Positions 55,601-61,600 of a stretch of 64,000 bases of DNA are shown here, piece after piece. The position numbers and the translations under genes were made by a program. Source of the stretch: Heterobilharzia americana (lineage: Eukaryota > Platyhelminthes > Trematoda > Strigeidida > Schistosomatidae); assembly GCA_944470555.2 (NCBI GenBank), contig OX104127.1, positions 136,294,786 to 136,358,785 on the forward strand, given 5' to 3'. The notes under the pieces were generated by a model. That model saw only the letters and a program-made list of their open reading frames with translations, was not told where the DNA came from and searched no databases. Position 1 is the first letter of the stretch. Each line of letters begins with the position of its first letter.

Positions 55601-58600
55601 ATATTCAAGCAGGTGGCTAGAACAATACATGCTTTGAAGACTTAGTTACTTTAGAACATCAAGTGACCCAACATCATCTTCTTACAGAACCTGGGGTATA
55701 ATAATCAGAGGGTAGTTTTCTTGTTTGCAATAAACACGGCAAAATTCAATAAATACTAGCTGAAACTTCCGTACTCATGATATACTTCATCAGCTGTTTG
55801 ACTCATTAGAAGAAGTTACTTAGTATTTATTGGATCTCATATGAAAATTTTCAATATCCTAATTTATAAACAAGTTTGTTCAACCTTTTAATGCTGTCGA
55901 TCATCGGTGAAACAATCCGATAATCAGATAGTTCGAAAACATTATTTGATAGAAACTTGATTAGGCAAATAAATTGGCCTCCTGCCATGATATTCCTCTG
56001 TTACTCCCAGTTGGTGATAATTTCGAAGCAAAATTTACTTATTTTCTTATGAATAAACAAAAAGATGTTTTATTCAAGGAAGAATCATTTGTTCAAATGT
56101 AAAAGCGGTTATAGTTGGAAATATCATTTCTAATTGTTTGTTATTTGGTAAGTATAAATACAGATTGAAATCATACTCCTGAGTTAATTAAAGGGAATTT
56201 TGAAGTTGAAAATTTCTAAAATATACTTGCGCTGTACATACTTTAAAGTGGAGAAAATTTTGATGAAGTATAAATACACACTACTCATGACTTCTACTGA
56301 ATGCTCATAATTGATGGACTCCATCAAGTTGAAAGTGAATTTTAATAACATTTTTTTACAAGCTGGTATCCACCATGAGCTGACACCATTTGGAGGAATA
56401 CTGGAAACCTGGGAACATTGGACAGCTGTTTTGTCCTGGTATGAGACTCCTCAGCAACAAGCACCCACTACCCCTTCGGGGGTCGACCCCGTGACTTTCA
56501 GGTTCCATGCCCAGCAAGTTACCATTGAGATGCTGGGTCAGAATCCAGTGGTCCATATTTACAGCTTCTGTCAGTTCACGACATAGCACGACCGCCACCC
56601 AGTGTCATCTTTGAGTATTTGTCCTCACAGCCACTAGGTTTGCCCCACCGGTCATAACTTCTCATTGGAACTTCAGCAATCAGCTCTCGAAGCTAGTCAC
56701 CAATGAGCATAAGATCAATTGAATTTGAGGAGTTTGGAGTGATTTGGTGATTTTTAGGTTAGTATTCATCATGGACTGACATCACTGGCAGGAACATTGC
56801 AAATCTGGGAGCACTGGACAGCTGTTTCGTTCTAGTACAGGATTGTTCAAGAGTCTGCACCTACAACGTCACACTGCTAGGAATCTAACTCAGAACCTTC
56901 GGGTTTTTATGGTGAACGCGTTAACAATTCAGTCACTAAGTAAGAATTCATTGGTCCACATTTTCCTTCTTCTGTCAATTCGGGATGTAATGGAACCATC
57001 CACCAAGGTCTTCAGACAATATTCGATTCACTTCCTACTAGTCGACCACACTGATCATGACTTTTCATTGAAACTTCAGGATATCCATTATGAAGCATAC
57101 CACTGATGAGGACTATACTGTGATTTAGTTTGGGGTTTATGAGAATTCACTTTTTGAGGCTGTATTCGTCATGGACTGACATCACTTAGAAGGGAACCAT
57201 TGAAAACCTGGAAGCACTGAACAGCTGCTTCGTCCAAATATGATACTCCTCAGCAGAATGCCCCTTTAAAGTAAACCCCTACAAACCCCAGACTACATCA
57301 CGCTGTACAATCATATAGATTTCCAGTATTCCAGCTAAAATTGGTCTCGATATATATATATTTTTAATTTATCAAAGTAAGTAGTAAATTTAAGATAAAA
57401 TTTATTTCCACGGGGATGGATAACGCATTTCCAGTAAGCGGTGAATTGTTATAAACTTGGTTTAATAAGCGCTTTCAACTCTAAGACAAAACCTTTTACA
57501 TTGGGTTGCATATAATTAAACCCTTATAGAAGTGGTCACTAAAAGGAATCTAGACTAAAGTTGCCACTACTGAATTCATGTGAATTAAAAGGCTTTATTC
57601 TAATGAACTCATAAAAGTTATCGTAATATTGTGGAAAAGACAAATTTTAGACCGAAATAGACAACAAGCAATACTGTACTGCCTTGATAAATGACTTGTC
57701 TATAAACCAGAAACTATAATTTAACGTAGTTGGGTCAATCTGATCCATCTGTGAAATGGTAACTATGATGCAGCTAATTCGATATTCCAAAAAGATATTT
57801 ACAAACTAATGAAAAAATTTCTACTTCCCAGAAGAAATGTCATGTGTTCGGGTATTCAGGCAGTTATGTAAGAACTGAGCTTTTCAAAAATGGTAATACA
57901 ACCTGTCTCTTACATAAAGTTAAAATGTATACCTTAACAAAAGTAGTTTATATACTCCTCTACATTCTTTTTTATTTTAGAATAGAATGGAAGAAAGTCT
58001 TTTACTCTTTCGTACCATTATAAACTATCCATGCTTTCAAACTTCATCAATCATATTATTTTTGAATAAAAAGGACATTTTAGAAGAGAAGATACAATAC
58101 TCCAATTTGGTTGACTATTTCCCTAAATTCACAGGTATCACACAGTATTGCATGATTTTATTTTACCAGTTTGACTAGGTGAGATAGTCTTGAATAATCA
58201 GAATCATATTTTTGATGGTTGTTGATGAAGTGAAAAACTAAATCTCAGTAGGATTGGAACCGGCGGACTGGCCCGGTGCTTTACTAACAAAGCTACGACA
58301 TAAACCCGCTGATCAGATGCTTAATTTCACTTCAGTCACCAAGAGCTTTACTGGTTGTTGTTAAGTTAGGCCGAACAGATGTCTTCATTTCCTACTGGAT
58401 ACATCATTTCAGTTAAGTTAGATGGATTATGTTTTGCATTTGTAACCTGTTTACCAGGTATTTCTTAACTCAGTAAGATCTTATGAATTTTTCTATTTTT
58501 CCGAACGTGTTATATGATAACAAATGCAAAAAAAATAGTAAGATGAAAAGATTGTATAATTCACTTGACAGACTAACAGGTATCTCTGCAACAAATAACT

Positions 58601-61600
58601 GTGTTAGCAAGCGTATGCAGCACAGAATATAAGTAAAGTTAATCTCATGCACCTGTCAGCTTTTAATATAAGCTTTTATCTGGTATCAGGACTGTGAATG
58701 ATAAGGGCTGAAACGCGGGAAGACTTTTGCACATAGCTTGTTTGAAGCTGTAGAAAGAATTGTGTACGTTAAAGAAAACTCAACAAAAACTCTTTCTTAG
58801 GATGGTAAAATTAGGAAGACAACAATAATTTTAAAAACGAAAGCATATTATGTATCGTTTTATGAATATTTCATTTATTTTAAGGTCCTAAAAACGATGC
58901 AATCGCTGCACGTAATTTTGTTTTGAAAATGTATCAAGAATTGAATCCAGATCCAGAAAGGGCAGTTTATTCACATTTTACTTGTGCTACAGGTAATCCA
59001 ATGACTAACACTAACCTATTTCAATACTGAATTTGGGTAATTCTGGTTTAAATCTTTCATATCCAAATAATTTTCTGTCTAAAAGGAAAGACTGTTTCTC
59101 AAAATAAAGTTAATTTTAGATTCCTAAATAAGTACATTGTGTAACAGTCAAAGCCCAATATAATGCAAACTTATCTTCATTCATCTAATGGGCAGAATTT
59201 AATTTTGAAATGAAATAGTTGGAGATTGGCGGGTTTAGTAACAAATAATACCGTTAAACATTAGTAGATGTTAGTCAGTTGGAGGCAATCGACGGGAAGC
59301 CCTACTCAACCTAGGTTTCGTGCTTGTTGGCACTCGTCAAGAAGACATGTCTGCAACTTTTACAGGACCGATGTCCCACCTGAGATTCAAACCCATATCA
59401 CCCAGTGCTGTAGTTAGTAACTTTACCACTGAGCTATTCGGGCAGCGACTGACCTTCTGTATGACTGGGTACATGGCTCCCTGCCGATTGCCTCCAACCA
59501 ACTAACATCTACTAATGTGCATCGCGTTGCTGAGCTTCCTAACTTGGTGACCACATTGCAAATATGGTCTACAGGATCCACTCTGCACTCAGGACTACAC
59601 AACATAAAATTGGTTGCTTTCCCGTAACCAATTATTAAAAATACCGACAAACACTTACTGTCGTCAGCAGAAGTTTCATTTATGGACCACTCGTTGACAT
59701 TTTCAGTATCACTGAGTACAAGCTGACAGAAATTCAGTACATTCTGATTCATTCTCATATCTTCACGAACTACTAGTAGCGCTCATTGGTGACTATTGTT
59801 GATAGCTGTTTTCCGAGGTTCCAGTGACAAGTTGTGGTCAATGGAGTCACCCAAGTCGAACATGAGGATAGTTACTCAACAACGATATTGGGTATGGGCC
59901 GCACTTTATCATAAATAATCTAAAAAAATGGTGTCAAAATCAATAAACTGCTGTATAGACAAATATGCATCTTTGCATCTTAGATTAGTATAGGCAAACA
60001 ATTTGAGCTTCGTAAATCGTTCGCATCAATGGATTAAATTTTATTACGGGATACACTAAGAAATTCTTCAGTAATAAATTGGTGTTTCATGGTTTTCTGA
60101 TTACATCAGCTTGAGACTTAATTAAAACAGACAAAGCTGATTGTCAGCTTTTGAATTACTTGCAGATTGTTCGGTCCACCTTGACTCTCCTCACAGTTGG
60201 ATGGTTTCCAGCAGAAACACTGCTGACCATATAGTTGGCCAGTCGAAATATCAGTATGACCCTTCAATTAGTAAGTAATCTACAAATTGATCATGCCGAC
60301 CAGTTGGTTAGGTTCAGCTGATGTGAACAATATGGCTCTGTGAGCACAACTTTACGAGTACACTGTTGATGAAGTTGAGTCGAAACGAACGAGACGGCAG
60401 CCCAATATTTAGATCACGTTGGTCTGACCAGCATAATCCACAAATCAACTTTAGTGGTTTCTAGCTATTCACGTTGTTTATTATTATATATTGTGAAAAC
60501 CAATTTTCAGACATACATAATATGTAATTTTTGTCTTCAAACGTATTCGATGACTGGATGGAAGATTCTCGTGTAAGAATTATCCGAGCTCCATACCCTT
60601 TTTCATAGTATTTATTGGACTATAATCTATTGGAAATGTATTTTGATGTAAGCTAATATTTTTGGATAAAATTCTGCTACTTTCATTTGTAAAACTCTTT
60701 TAATTTAAAAAAAAAAAATCAACTTTAGGACATTTTTGTTGTACCTTTCTTAAAAGTTTTGAAGGTCGAGTAGAAGGTTATTTTCCTTATCTCCTCATCT
60801 TTCTTAACCTTTTATATGCACCTTAAACAATAAACTGTTCATATTCAAGTGAATTAGTAAACTTTATGATTGACAATTAGACATACAGTGCATTCAATGA
60901 ATACAATCTTCTAACAATTTATTTTACAATATCTCATCTTGTTACTTTATAAACGTATAACATATATTGGAAATTACATTACAGAGTTTAAATTTGAATA
61001 AATAACTGATATTAGATAATATGAAGGCATAGAAACAAAGAAAATACATGGTAATTCACAGAGATTTCCTTTGTGGTTATATAAATAAGTTTCATGTTTC
61101 CAGGTCACCTTAGAAACAGAAGAGGGTGTAAAACTTTCAAAAGTTTCTTTTTAAGAAGTGATTTCTGCTTGGAGACCTTAGTTATTCGCTTTTTTATAAT
61201 GCTTACAGTTTAAATTATATTATTTGCAGTCTACGGCTAAATATTGAAGGGTATGCCTTAGAACCTTGCCTGAAGGTTTACTGCTCATTTTCCAGATCTA
61301 AGTATAAACAATTGTTCTCGTAATAGTCTTTCGTCTGCGACGATCATAAGCCAAATGCTATTACAATAACTGTAAAAGTTCTATAGTCTAAAGTTTGGGA
61401 TGCTGGCGTTAATATACTGAGAATGATTATTGAGTAAGTCATCTGAGTAACAACCTATTATGTACAGTTAAAATGCTTCTGGTTGTAAACGTTTTTATTT
61501 TACGACTGTTGGGTAGGGTTCGCCAAGTATCTATGAAGACCACTTGTCAAAAGATTTTATGATTACTTCTTGAAAACCAAAATACACAAAGTTATTTTAT

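Larger units (their letters stand above)
28290..57980 (+). other. Gq-alpha intron 5 (29691 bp, phase 0), retroelement-rich
   Basis: Over half of all Gq-alpha intron sequence. Holds three CR1-like segments, five RTE copies, PLE pieces, Smα-like and tRNA-like SINEs, a MITE and the SINE-B tandem array. No host exon is visible on either strand. Apparently unique or unrecognised: 28290-30370, 32945-33270, 34840-35880, 40345-41110, 44802-45380, 46180-49370, 49680-51270 and 55380-56360. Confidence 0.9.
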
